6,406 nt of DNA from the NCBI GenBank assembly GCA_002839245.1, contig PGXR01000165.1:1-6406 (forward strand), in the 5' to 3' direction. The notes below the pieces were generated by a model. It worked only from the letters and a program-made list of their open reading frames with translations, was not told the DNA's origin and ran no database searches. Positions within the stretch are counted from its first letter, which is position 1. The number at the start of each line of letters is the position of its first letter. Origin of the DNA: Spirochaetae bacterium HGW-Spirochaetae-7 (lineage in GTDB: Bacteria; Spirochaetota; Spirochaetia; Treponematales; UBA12059). A program made the position numbers and the translations under genes. Below are positions 1 to 5,411 of this stretch, piece after piece.

Positions 1-16
1 TCAGTTGAGGAAGAGG

Positions 17-46
17 ATCCGCAGATTGCTCAGATTGACGCAGATT
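17..46 (+). repeat. Left arm of inverted repeat around the GxxExxY remnant
   Basis: Read on the minus strand this 30-bp arm is AATCTGCG, two bases, AATCTGA, two bases, AATCTGCGGAT. The three AATCTG units begin 10 and then 9 bp apart. It matches the right arm at 182-211 in 26 of 30 positions, and the four mismatches all fall in the two 2-base spacers. The outer edge is ATCC at 17-20. AAGAGG at 11-16 also has its complement CCTCTT at 220-225, but displaced by eight bases, so I do not include it in the arm. No flanking target-site duplication is evident. Confidence 0.85.
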
Positions 47-181
47 TATTATTTGCGTATTGATGGATTTTGCGATACTCGCCTTCAACCTGTGATCATA
101 GAACTGAAAGCCTCTGGCTTCCGCAAAGGCTTGTTGTTGAATTTTGGGGCTCAGTCTCTCGGATACAAGCGACTGGTCTTG

Positions 182-211
182 AATCTGCGGGAATCTGAAA
201 AATCTGCGGAT
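182..211 (-). repeat. Right arm of inverted repeat around the GxxExxY remnant
   Basis: The arm reads AATCTGCG, two bases, AATCTGA, two bases, AATCTGCGGAT on the plus strand, with units starting at 182, 192 and 201. Unit order and the 10/9 spacing are the same as in the left arm in inverted orientation. The frame of the GxxExxY remnant continues through it and stops just beyond, at 215-217, so its last residues are repeat-encoded and not family sequence. Confidence 0.85.
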
Positions 212-247
212 GCATGATTCCTCTTCTTTAGTATCACAGGCCAATGA

Positions 248-282
248 AAAGGCCGTCCGCGGGGAAACCGTGGACGGCCTTT
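248..282 (-). terminator. Rho-independent terminator of the hflK-hflC operon
   Basis: A 15-bp stem, 248-262 against 268-282, encloses a five-base loop and contains a single G-T wobble. It lies about 20 bases past the hflC stop. On the minus strand the stem runs into TTTT, the expected U-tract. The plus-strand side (CCTTTGTTTC) also has T-rich sequence, so the hairpin may work in both directions and also isolate the repeat element to its left. Confidence 0.9.
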
Positions 283-301
283 GTTTCAGGATAGGGTCCG
301 A

Positions 302-1282
302 TCAGCGACCGCGCGGGCTGTACAGGTAGTTGAAGTAGTCCATCTTGGTCGAAAGCGTCTTCGTGAAGTTGGGCATGGTCAGTCGATAAGACTCGATGGC
401 GCGCCAGAAGTCGAAGAAGCTCCGGTCGCGGCCGTAAGCATCGGCGTAGACCTTGGTGGCAGTCGCGTCGGCGACTCCCTTGATCATCTCTGATTGCTCA
501 TACGCCTTCGACAGTACCGATCGCTGCTCGTTGTCGAGCTTGCCGAGCCATTCGGATTTCTTGCCCTCGCCGAACGACCTGAACGCCTGTGCTATCTGGT
601 TGCGTTCCTTGATCATCCTGTTGTAGACGCTTTCCGTCAGCTCGTCGGAGTACCGGATCTGCCGTGGAACCACGTCGAGTATCTCGATGCCGTACTCGGG
701 GGTGAGCTGGCGTGACATGGCGAGCATTTCCTCAGAAATGCTCCTTCGGCCCTTGGCGATGGTTTCATAGGACGCCTGGGTCTGGGTGAGCTGGCGCAAT
801 GAATCAGACCCATCGGCATCGCCTGTCTCGAACGTTTCCTTGGAAGTCGATTGCAGGATGTCGTTGGAGTTGCGTACGGCTTCCCTGAGGTAATTCGATG
901 AAATGACTGTGCGGATGGCACTGTCGATGACGTCATCGAGCTTTCCGAAAGCACCCGACATCGTGGATACCGATTCGTAGAACTGGATCGGATCGACTAT
1001 GCGCCAGCGTGCGGTGGCGTCTACCCAGATGAACTGGTTTTCCCTTGTCGGGATTCTCTGAGCCTCGCCGTCCCATGACATCACCTTCTTGGGATAGATG
1101 ACGACGTTGTCTATGAACGGAGTCTTGAATTTCAGGCCTGCATTCGTCTCAGTCTTGGTGATCTGTCCAAAGCGGACCACGAGGGCCTGATAGCCCTCCT
1201 GCACGACGAAGAACGGGCCCATCATTACGAACAATCCCAGGAGGACCACTACGACTACCAGAACGGTTATGAGTTTTTTCAT
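302..1282 (-). CDS. hflC: HflC, SPFH/band-7 membrane protein, partner of HflK
   Basis: HflC pairs with HflK in an inner-membrane SPFH assembly which, in E. coli, encloses FtsH and modulates its degradation of membrane proteins. The 326-residue length is close to the family's usual ~330. One N-terminal membrane anchor (about residues 4-26, almost all V/L/I/M) is followed directly by the band-7 fold (about 25-215; VVQEGYQALVVRFGQ at 26-40 and VDATARWRIVDP at 87-98). The HflC signature stretch YNRMIKERNQIAQ (220-232) leads into a charged helix, then GVADATATKVYADAYG (269-284) and FDFWRAIESY (290-299). The C-terminal MDYFNYLYSP (314-323) matches the usual HflC end. The ATG overlaps the hflK TGA (ATGA), and GGAGG lies six bases upstream (1289-1293), so translation is probably coupled to hflK at a stoichiometry suited to a hetero-complex. 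The gene ends just before the strong terminator. No ftsH is in view. An ordinary family member. Confidence 0.95.
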   Translation of the reverse strand: MKKLITVLVVVVVLLGLFVMMGPFFVVQEGYQALVVRFGQITKTETNAGLKFKTPFIDNVVIYPKKVMSWDGEAQRIPTRENQFIWVDATARWRIVDPIQFYESVSTMSGAFGKLDDVIDSAIRTVISSNYLREAVRNSNDILQSTSKETFETGDADGSDSLRQLTQTQASYETIAKGRRSISEEMLAMSRQLTPEYGIEILDVVPRQIRYSDELTESVYNRMIKERNQIAQAFRSFGEGKKSEWLGKLDNEQRSVLSKAYEQSEMIKGVADATATKVYADAYGRDRSFFDFWRAIESYRLTMPNFTKTLSTKMDYFNYLYSPRGR

Positions 1283-2253
1283 TTCGTGCCTCCAGTCTGG
1301 GTACCGAGGCTCTTTATCGGCAAGAAATTGCCAAGCTCGCTGTCGATCAATTCGACGCCCTTTTCGTTCGCGAACACGGACTCGATCATCTCGTAGTACA
1401 GTCGGTCCCGGGTAACTTCCGGCGACTTCCTGTACTCCTCGTAAACGGCCTTGAAGCGGGCGACGTCGCCGCTTGCCTTGTTGACGCGCTCGGTCGCGTA
1501 ACCCTTGGCTACCTGTACCATAGCGTCAGCCTGGCCCGTGGCCTTCGGGATTTCCTTGTTGTATGCTTCCTTGCCTTCACTTATGAGCCTGTTCATATCC
1601 TGGATCGCCTTGTTTACATCCTCGAACGCGGCTTGTACGCCGGCGGGCGGCACGATGTTCTGCAGCTTGACGGCGATGATGTCTATGCCCAGTCCATAGC
1701 TCTTGAGCGTGCTGTTCATCAGCTCGGTGCCGGCCTGTTCTATGGCCACTCGCTGCGAGCCCATGACGTCGAGAATCGTCCTGTCGCCCACCAGCATGTT
1801 GATCACCGACTGGCTGATGTCCCTGATGGTCTTGTTCCTGTCCTCGACGTTGAAAAGCCATGCCTTCGGATCGGATATCCTGTACTGGATGATCCATTCG
1901 ACATCGACGATGTTGAGGTCGCCGGTGAGCATTGTTGATTCTTCTGGGAATGAACGCTCGTTGTACGTGGTCTGGACCCCCGCCTTGTCGGTCCTGAAGC
2001 CGAACTGTTCGGTCTGGACCACCCTGGTGCTTACGTTGAAGTTTTTCTCGATTCCGAGTGGCCACTTGAAGTGCAGGCCAGGTTCGGCGATGCCGGTAAA
2101 CTTGCCGAGCGTCAGCATCACGGCTTCTTCCGTCTGGTCTACGACGAAGAAGCTGGTCGAGAAAAATCCAACTACGACTACTGCAACGATGATCAGTATT
2201 ATCATGCTCAGTTTTACCGGTCCCTTGATCGGCGTCACGTTTCTATCTGCCAT
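1279..2253 (-). CDS. hflK: HflK, SPFH/band-7 membrane protein, partner of HflC
   Basis: HflK is the larger SPFH subunit of the HflKC complex that in other bacteria surrounds FtsH. A short cytoplasmic N-terminus (1-14) precedes one membrane segment (about 15-36). The band-7 domain follows from FFVVDQTEEAVMLTLGKF (35-52), with PGLHFKWPLGI (58-68), the HflK motif LTGDLNIVDVEW (109-120), and DVMGSQRVAIE (162-172). The region after VKLQNIVPPAGVQAAFEDV (195-213) is the typical alanine- and charge-rich SPFH helix, through about 285. At 324 residues it is shorter than E. coli HflK (about 419) because the Gly/Gln-rich N-terminal extension and a long C-terminal tail are missing; many non-enterobacterial HflK proteins share this. 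AGGAGG at 2258-2263 sits four bases before the ATG and supports the start. It is the first gene of the hflK-hflC pair, 87 bp downstream of the pseudouridine synthase on the same strand. Confidence 0.95.
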   Translation of the reverse strand: MADRNVTPIKGPVKLSMIILIIVAVVVVGFFSTSFFVVDQTEEAVMLTLGKFTGIAEPGLHFKWPLGIEKNFNVSTRVVQTEQFGFRTDKAGVQTTYNERSFPEESTMLTGDLNIVDVEWIIQYRISDPKAWLFNVEDRNKTIRDISQSVINMLVGDRTILDVMGSQRVAIEQAGTELMNSTLKSYGLGIDIIAVKLQNIVPPAGVQAAFEDVNKAIQDMNRLISEGKEAYNKEIPKATGQADAMVQVAKGYATERVNKASGDVARFKAVYEEYRKSPEVTRDRLYYEMIESVFANEKGVELIDSELGNFLPIKSLGTQTGGTK

Positions 2254-2274
2254 GGAGCCTCCTTGCCATTGTTT

Positions 2275-2303
2275 AGGGTACCGCTGACACGGACGTTAAT
2301 CAA
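2275..2303 (-). promoter_or_regulatory. Possible sigma-70-type promoter for hflK-hflC
   Basis: In the 87-bp gap between the pseudouridine synthase stop and the hflK start, the minus strand has TTGATT (2303-2298), a 17-base spacer, and TACCCT (2280-2275). The -35 matches consensus in four of six positions and the -10 in only three, so this is a weak call. It would give a leader of about 15-20 bases carrying the AGGAGG site. Read-through from the upstream gene is the alternative, since I see no terminator in the gap. Confidence 0.3.
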
Positions 2304-2340
2304 GGTGATGGGGGCAATATGAGTGCAATTCCTCCCCGGC

Positions 2341-3345
2341 TCAGGTAATCGGGGGCATTCGGCGTGTCCAGTCCTCGCCGAATAGCCGGGCTATAGCCTG
2401 TGAGGAGGCGGGCGGCAGGGGAGCCGAGACGCGGAGGCCATCCGGGGATCCGACGCCAGGCGGCGTTACGAGCATGGCGCTATGGAGTATGTAACCCCCG
2501 CTCATGGACTGGCCGCCGTACTTGATGTCGCCTGCTAGCACGTAACCGTGGGCCGCGGCCTGGGCACGTATCTGGTGCGTTCTGCCTGTACCGAGCCGTA
2601 CGAGCGCCAACGTCAGGCCATTCGTGCGCAACAGGGGAATGGCTCGGGTCTCGGCCCGGCGCGGTTCCGCGCCGTGACCAGGAGCCCTGTCGCCAGGTGC
2701 TCCGACGGAGCTGGTCCTCGACGCGTCATCCCGGGTCAGCTCGTCAATCCATAGTTCTTCGCCAGGCAAGGTGCCTTCGAGCATGGCGATGTACGACTTT
2801 CCGACCAGTCCGCTACGGATAGCCTGGCTGAAGGTGATGGCGCCGGCAAGACTGGCAGACACGGCCAGGGCACCCGAGGTATTCCTGTCGAGACGGTGGA
2901 GCGGAGCCGGGGTAAACGCCAGCGACGCTGCGATGCGGTCGGCAAAGTAGGCTATGGCCGCCTCGTCGATTCCGCCGTGACCATGCGACAGCATCCCGCG
3001 CGGCTTGTTTATGATCACGAGGTCGGGCGTCTCGACTATAATCAAGCCAGCGAAAAACGCTGCCGCAGAACGGCTGGTCCCTTCGTTGCCGCCGGCGATG
3101 ATTCCGGTTCCCCGGCTGGCCACCATGTTTCCAGGGAGGTCAGCTAGGCGGACTTCGATTGTCTCGCCGGCTACGGTGCGGTGCGCGCCGTCGACCCTTT
3201 TCCCGGAGACCCGTACGGCTCCGTCGCGGAAAAGCCGGTATATCATCGAGAGGGGCATCGAGGCCAGCAACGACCGCAGAATGCGGTCCAGCCGGCGGCC
3301 AACGTCATCAGGACCTATTACGAATGTTAGCGTTCGGAAAGTCAT
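2341..3345 (-). CDS. RluA/RluC-family 23S rRNA pseudouridine synthase
   Basis: This enzyme isomerises uridine to pseudouridine in RNA, most likely 23S rRNA, in the cytoplasm. It has 334 residues. An N-terminal S4 RNA-binding domain (about 14-68; RRLDRILRSL at 17-26, FRDGAVRVSGKRV at 39-51) is followed by the catalytic domain: INKPRGMLSH (112-121), the family motif LHRLDRNTSG (149-158) with catalytic Asp153, LVGKSYIAMLEG (180-191), and GTGRTHQIRAQ (252-262) before the AGDIKYG turn (271-277). The S4 domain favours RluC/RluD over RluA, but which uridines are modified cannot be read off. Low-complexity inserts occur at about 74-96 and 205-232. The frame stays open for another 196 codons upstream, through the divergent DUF212 gene. 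I chose the ATG at 3345 because the S4 domain starts right after it and AGGA (3355-3358) lies nine bases upstream; an ATG at 3375 lacks such a site. Confidence 0.92.
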   Translation of the reverse strand: MTFRTLTFVIGPDDVGRRLDRILRSLLASMPLSMIYRLFRDGAVRVSGKRVDGAHRTVAGETIEVRLADLPGNMVASRGTGIIAGGNEGTSRSAAAFFAGLIIVETPDLVIINKPRGMLSHGHGGIDEAAIAYFADRIAASLAFTPAPLHRLDRNTSGALAVSASLAGAITFSQAIRSGLVGKSYIAMLEGTLPGEELWIDELTRDDASRTSSVGAPGDRAPGHGAEPRRAETRAIPLLRTNGLTLALVRLGTGRTHQIRAQAAAHGYVLAGDIKYGGQSMSGGYILHSAMLVTPPGVGSPDGLRVSAPLPPASSQAIARLFGEDWTRRMPPIT

Positions 3346-3354
3346 ACATGCATT

Positions 3355-3358
3355 TCCT
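3355..3358 (-). promoter_or_regulatory. Ribosome binding site fixing the pseudouridine synthase start
   Basis: AGGA on the minus strand lies nine bases before the ATG at 3345-3343. It is the only purine-rich site near a candidate start in this frame, and it argues against the much longer upstream extension, which would be antisense to the divergent DUF212 gene. Confidence 0.5.
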
Positions 3359-3442
3359 GGGTAAATCACCTTCATGCTGGCCGCCGAAAACCCGATTTCC
3401 TTGCGCGGTGCTGCCTGGATATGGCACAAGGTCGAGGACGGC

Positions 3443-3471
3443 TTGACAAGGATTGCAATTATAACTGAAAT
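3443..3471 (+). promoter_or_regulatory. Rightward sigma-70-type promoter for the DUF212 operon
   Basis: A perfect TTGACA (3443-3448), a 17-base spacer, and TGAAAT (3466-3471; four of six matches) form a plausible core. Initiation would fall near 3478, which leaves about 20 bases before the ATG at 3500 and excludes the earlier in-frame ATG at 3374 as a used start. The TATAAC at 3460-3465 is only 11 bases from TTGACA and cannot pair with it in a standard promoter. Confidence 0.5.
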
Positions 3472-3485
3472 TCCATTGATGGAAA
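3458..3485 (-). promoter_or_regulatory. Leftward sigma-70-type promoter for the pseudouridine synthase
   Basis: The minus strand has TTTCCA (3485-3480), a 16-base spacer, and a perfect TATAAT (3463-3458). Transcription would start near 3450 and leave a leader of roughly 105 bases before the ATG at 3345. It overlaps the rightward promoter core at 3443-3471. Confidence 0.5.
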
Positions 3486-3490
3486 ACCAC

Positions 3491-3494
3491 AAGG
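3491..3494 (+). promoter_or_regulatory. Ribosome binding site fixing the DUF212 gene start
   Basis: AAGG is five bases before the ATG at 3500. The other in-frame ATGs at 3374 and 3479 have no comparable site. A start at 3500 also gives the length and N-terminal alignment expected of YuiD-like proteins. Confidence 0.45.
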
Positions 3495-3499
3495 CGTTG

Positions 3500-3958
3500 A
3501 TGATTACTGCACTATTGCGTAACGCCGTGTTCGTTTCGGCGGTATTGAGCCTCTTCTCCGCCCAATTCGCCAAGGCGCTCATAGTATTGCTCACCAATCG
3601 CAAGGCAGGCATAAGGGAAATATTTTCGATCCTCCTCTGGCGCACCGGGGGCATGCCTTCGAGCCACAGCGCCCTGGCCATTTCGATCACGACTTCAGTT
3701 GCCTTCTCAAGCGGCTTGTCATCGGATATTTTCGCCCTTTCGTTCTTTTTCGCCTTGGTGGTCATCCGGGATGCCATGGGCGTCCGCCGTTCAGCTGGGT
3801 TGCAAGCCAAGGCTCTCAATTCCCTCGGGCTCAGGATACAGCGGCGTTTCCATATTCCATTCAGGCCAGTCAAGGAAATAAACGGCCATACCTTGCCCCA
3901 GGTGTTCGCAGGCAGCATCATGGGCTTTTTCATCGCTCTGGCGGTGAATACACTGTAG
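3500..3958 (+). CDS. DUF212 / YuiD-like divergent PAP2-family membrane protein
   Basis: This 152-residue integral membrane protein belongs to the DUF212 family (B. subtilis YuiD, 158 residues, and plant/cyanobacterial relatives), described as related to acid phosphatase/vanadium haloperoxidase (PAP2) proteins. The hallmark GGMPSSHSA (50-58) resembles the PAP2 phosphatase P-S-x-x-H motif, and RDAMGVRRSAG (90-100) and NGHTLPQVFAG (128-138) are the other conserved blocks. Hydrophobic segments lie at about 5-19, 56-72, 78-91 and 135-151. Its substrate is not established; a lipid-phosphate or prenyl-phosphate role is an inference from the PAP2 link only. The frame is open back to 3374, but promoter position, Shine-Dalgarno and family length favour 3500. 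The stop is ten bases before the ATG of the next gene, so the two are very likely co-transcribed. It is transcribed divergently from the pseudouridine synthase. Confidence 0.88.
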   Translation: MITALLRNAVFVSAVLSLFSAQFAKALIVLLTNRKAGIREIFSILLWRTGGMPSSHSALAISITTSVAFSSGLSSDIFALSFFFALVVIRDAMGVRRSAGLQAKALNSLGLRIQRRFHIPFRPVKEINGHTLPQVFAGSIMGFFIALAVNTL

Positions 3959-3968
3959 CCGCGTGTCC

Positions 3969-5270
3969 ATGATTATCCGCGCTTCCTCCACGCTGGCGCT
4001 CTACGCCGCCTTGTCAATTATCCTGGCCTCCGTCTCATTGACGGGCTGCGGCGCAGGTCATGGAGATGTCAGGCTGGTCGCCTTTCCGGCCGCGGCGGGC
4101 GAACAGAGAGTGCTCGATGCCCTTTCCTCGAAGGGTGTCGTGGATGCAATCGGCTCTTCCAACGCCGTCGTCCCCCTGAGTGACTATTCCGCCATCGTAA
4201 TGGTGCCGTTCGGCAACGCTGAGCAGCGCAGTTCAGGGGGCGACCCCCGCCGTACGCCGCTCATCGACGAGCTTGAACGCAGGTTCAACGTGGCGGGACC
4301 CGGAGGAACTACGTGGCAAGTCGTCCATATATCCGGTTCCTCGCCCGGAAAGGACAAGGCCGTCAAGGACGCCCTTGATTCGCTCGCCGTTGAATGGGCG
4401 TGGGACGCTCCCGCGAGGCGGTCGGGATCAAAGTACCTCTGGCTGCCCGCCGTCTTCTGGGCGGCATGGCTTGTCTCGAGGAAGCCGCGCCTGAATCGGG
4501 CCGGTCGCTCCATGCTGGCAATCGCCTGGCTGCCGGTACTGTTGGCGTCGAGCCCTCTTTCGGCAATTCTGGTCGTAGTGCTTGAAGCCGCCACCGCGAC
4601 AGCCTATCCATTGTTCCGCTCGGGTTCGCTTTCCCGGCTCGTACCGGCCTTATGGCCCTATGCCGCTGCTGTTTTGGGAATCGCTTGCCTGGAACCAGGA
4701 CTGCTGTCGTACCTTGCCGCATCGGCTGCGCTCATGTGCGGCTTCGGGTATCTGCTCCCCCATGTCGAGCGACTGTCACTTCGGCGATGGTTGCATGAGC
4801 CGCCCAGGTTCAAGCCACTGACCGGGGCGGGCCTGTCCGCTGCTTCAAGCGTGACGAGACGCGCGGCCCTGGTGCCGGCGGCGGCGATACTGATAGTCGC
4901 CGTAGCTTTCCCTGGGCTGCCGTCGAGCCGTGACGGAGCGGCTGAGCCAATGATGATCGAGACCGGCGCCCGCAGCGGAAGCCCGGGAGCCAGTGCCATT
5001 ATGGATGAGCACCTGGCATACCAGTACGCTCTGACTTTCGGACGACTCGGGGAGGCTGCGTGGGGCGACCGCTCGTTTTCAAGCGCATACCGTTACAGCG
5101 AGGAGTCCGGACGGCTGTCGATACGCGACCCTGACAATGGCGACCTGGAGGGTCTTACCCTTCTCGAGGCCAGATTGGCCGGCCATTTCGATGCTGCCTT
5201 GACGGTGCTCGCCGATCGCCGGCCCTTGCGGGTAGCGGACGATAAAAAGAAATTGCACACCGGCGACTGA
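3969..5270 (+). CDS. Unrecognised lipobox-bearing protein with six predicted membrane segments
   Basis: I do not recognise the family. From the ATG at 3969 it has 433 residues; a GTG at 3963 would add two. Residues 1-26 are a signal peptide ending in the lipobox LTGC with acylated Cys at 27. An extracytoplasmic region (28-153) contains SAIVMVPFGN (74-83) and a strand-like WQVVHISGS (116-124). Six hydrophobic segments follow, at about 155-169, 181-196, 197-214, 224-240, 245-263 and 299-317. Loops after segments 1, 3 and 5 are Arg/Lys-rich (170-180, 217-223, 265-298), and those after 2 and 4 are short and uncharged to acidic, so both the N-terminal domain and the ~115-residue C-terminal region (from 318) are predicted outside the cytoplasm. 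This is coherent topology, not a chance frame. The C-terminal part has an alanine/aromatic helical look (344-380) but no clear repeat. The gene sits ten bases after the DUF212 gene and just before the RnfC-like gene. A membrane or envelope role is likely; no enzyme activity can be claimed. Confidence 0.8.
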   Translation: MIIRASSTLALYAALSIILASVSLTGCGAGHGDVRLVAFPAAAGEQRVLDALSSKGVVDAIGSSNAVVPLSDYSAIVMVPFGNAEQRSSGGDPRRTPLIDELERRFNVAGPGGTTWQVVHISGSSPGKDKAVKDALDSLAVEWAWDAPARRSGSKYLWLPAVFWAAWLVSRKPRLNRAGRSMLAIAWLPVLLASSPLSAILVVVLEAATATAYPLFRSGSLSRLVPALWPYAAAVLGIACLEPGLLSYLAASAALMCGFGYLLPHVERLSLRRWLHEPPRFKPLTGAGLSAASSVTRRAALVPAAAILIVAVAFPGLPSSRDGAAEPMMIETGARSGSPGASAIMDEHLAYQYALTFGRLGEAAWGDRSFSSAYRYSEESGRLSIRDPDNGDLEGLTLLEARLAGHFDAALTVLADRRPLRVADDKKKLHTGD

Positions 5271-5276
5271 ATGCCC

Positions 5277-5307
5277 TTGCACTGATGGACCTGTTTTTCT
5301 ATATAAT
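5277..5307 (+). promoter_or_regulatory. Strong sigma-70-type promoter for the RnfC-like gene
   Basis: TTGCAC (5277-5282; four of six matches) is followed by 17 bases and TATATA (5300-5305), which overlaps a perfect TATAAT (5302-5307, 19-base spacing). It starts only seven bases after the stop of the upstream gene, with no terminator between, so the RnfC-like gene may be transcribed both from here and by read-through. The 5' leader would be about 95-100 bases. Confidence 0.65.
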
Positions 5308-5343
5308 AGGCAGGATTATTGACTGAAATCGATTCGAAGAACC

Positions 5344-5361
5344 GGTTTGCTTGTGCGAACC
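5344..5361 (+). other. Hairpin in the leader of the RnfC-like gene
   Basis: GGTTTGC (5344-5350) pairs with GCGAACC (5355-5361) around a TTGT loop, seven pairs including one wobble. An alternative pairing exists between CCGGTT (5342-5347) and AACCGG (5375-5380), and a third inverted CCGG pair lies at 5377-5393. No T-tract follows, so this is not a simple terminator. I do not recognise it as an FMN or any other known riboswitch. Confidence 0.35.
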
Positions 5362-5411
5362 TTGAACACACTTGAACCGGCGGCGACGACCGGCTCGATC
5401 GGGCAGGATGC

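Larger units (their letters stand above)
5..217 (+). pseudogene. Internally deleted GxxExxY-family (PD-(D/E)XK nuclease-like) remnant
   Basis: A TTG-initiated open frame of 70 codons crosses both inverted-repeat arms. Residues 30-36 (VIIELKA) match the family's catalytic strand, in which the E-x-K pair (E33, K35) belongs to the PD-(D/E)XK-type core. Residues 38-48 (GFRKGLLLNFG) and 51-59 (SLGYKRLVL) match the family's C-terminal strand and tail. Family members are usually about 120-130 residues. Here the N-terminal helix with the GxxExxY signature is absent, residues 1-29 are largely repeat-derived and unlike the family, and the helix normally found between ELKA and the GLLLNFG strand (the H-x-x-Q-L-x-x-Y-L stretch) is missing. 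I therefore call it a decayed copy, unlikely to fold or act as a nuclease. No convincing ribosome binding site is visible. Base composition is more AT-rich than the genes to the right, which fits an acquired element. Family assignment rests on the C-terminal motif and is fairly secure; activity is not claimed. Confidence 0.7.

Noticed and set aside
1..240. Short AATCTG repeats as a CRISPR-like or tandem array
   Set aside because: There are only three units per arm with 2-base spacers, and the arms are inverted relative to each other, which fits inverted-repeat ends and not an array with spacers.
1577..2065. Minus-strand 162-codon frame rich in Arg, Gln, His
   Set aside because: It is a shifted-frame reading of hflK with low-complexity basic composition.
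1703..2287. Plus-strand 194-codon open frame opposite hflK
   Set aside because: It is antisense to well-conserved hflK coding sequence. Its hydrophobic runs come from the complement of hflK, and no start signal supports it.
3374..3499. Upstream part of the DUF212 open frame as coding
   Set aside because: It overlaps the rightward promoter and the predicted transcript start, contains Trp/His-rich sequence unlike the family, and exceeds the family's usual length.
3346..3933. N-terminal extension of the minus-strand pseudouridine synthase frame by 196 codons
   Set aside because: It lies entirely upstream of the S4 domain, runs antisense to the DUF212 gene, has no family-like motifs, and a ribosome binding site with ATG at 3345 gives the usual family length.
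4184..4722. Overlapping minus-strand frames opposite the unrecognised membrane protein
   Set aside because: They are Ser/Arg/Pro-rich with no motif or start signal, while the plus strand shows coherent signal peptide and topology.
5341..5393. Possible known riboswitch (such as FMN) before the RnfC-like gene
   Set aside because: None of the conserved FMN riboswitch segments is present; only generic short stems are visible.
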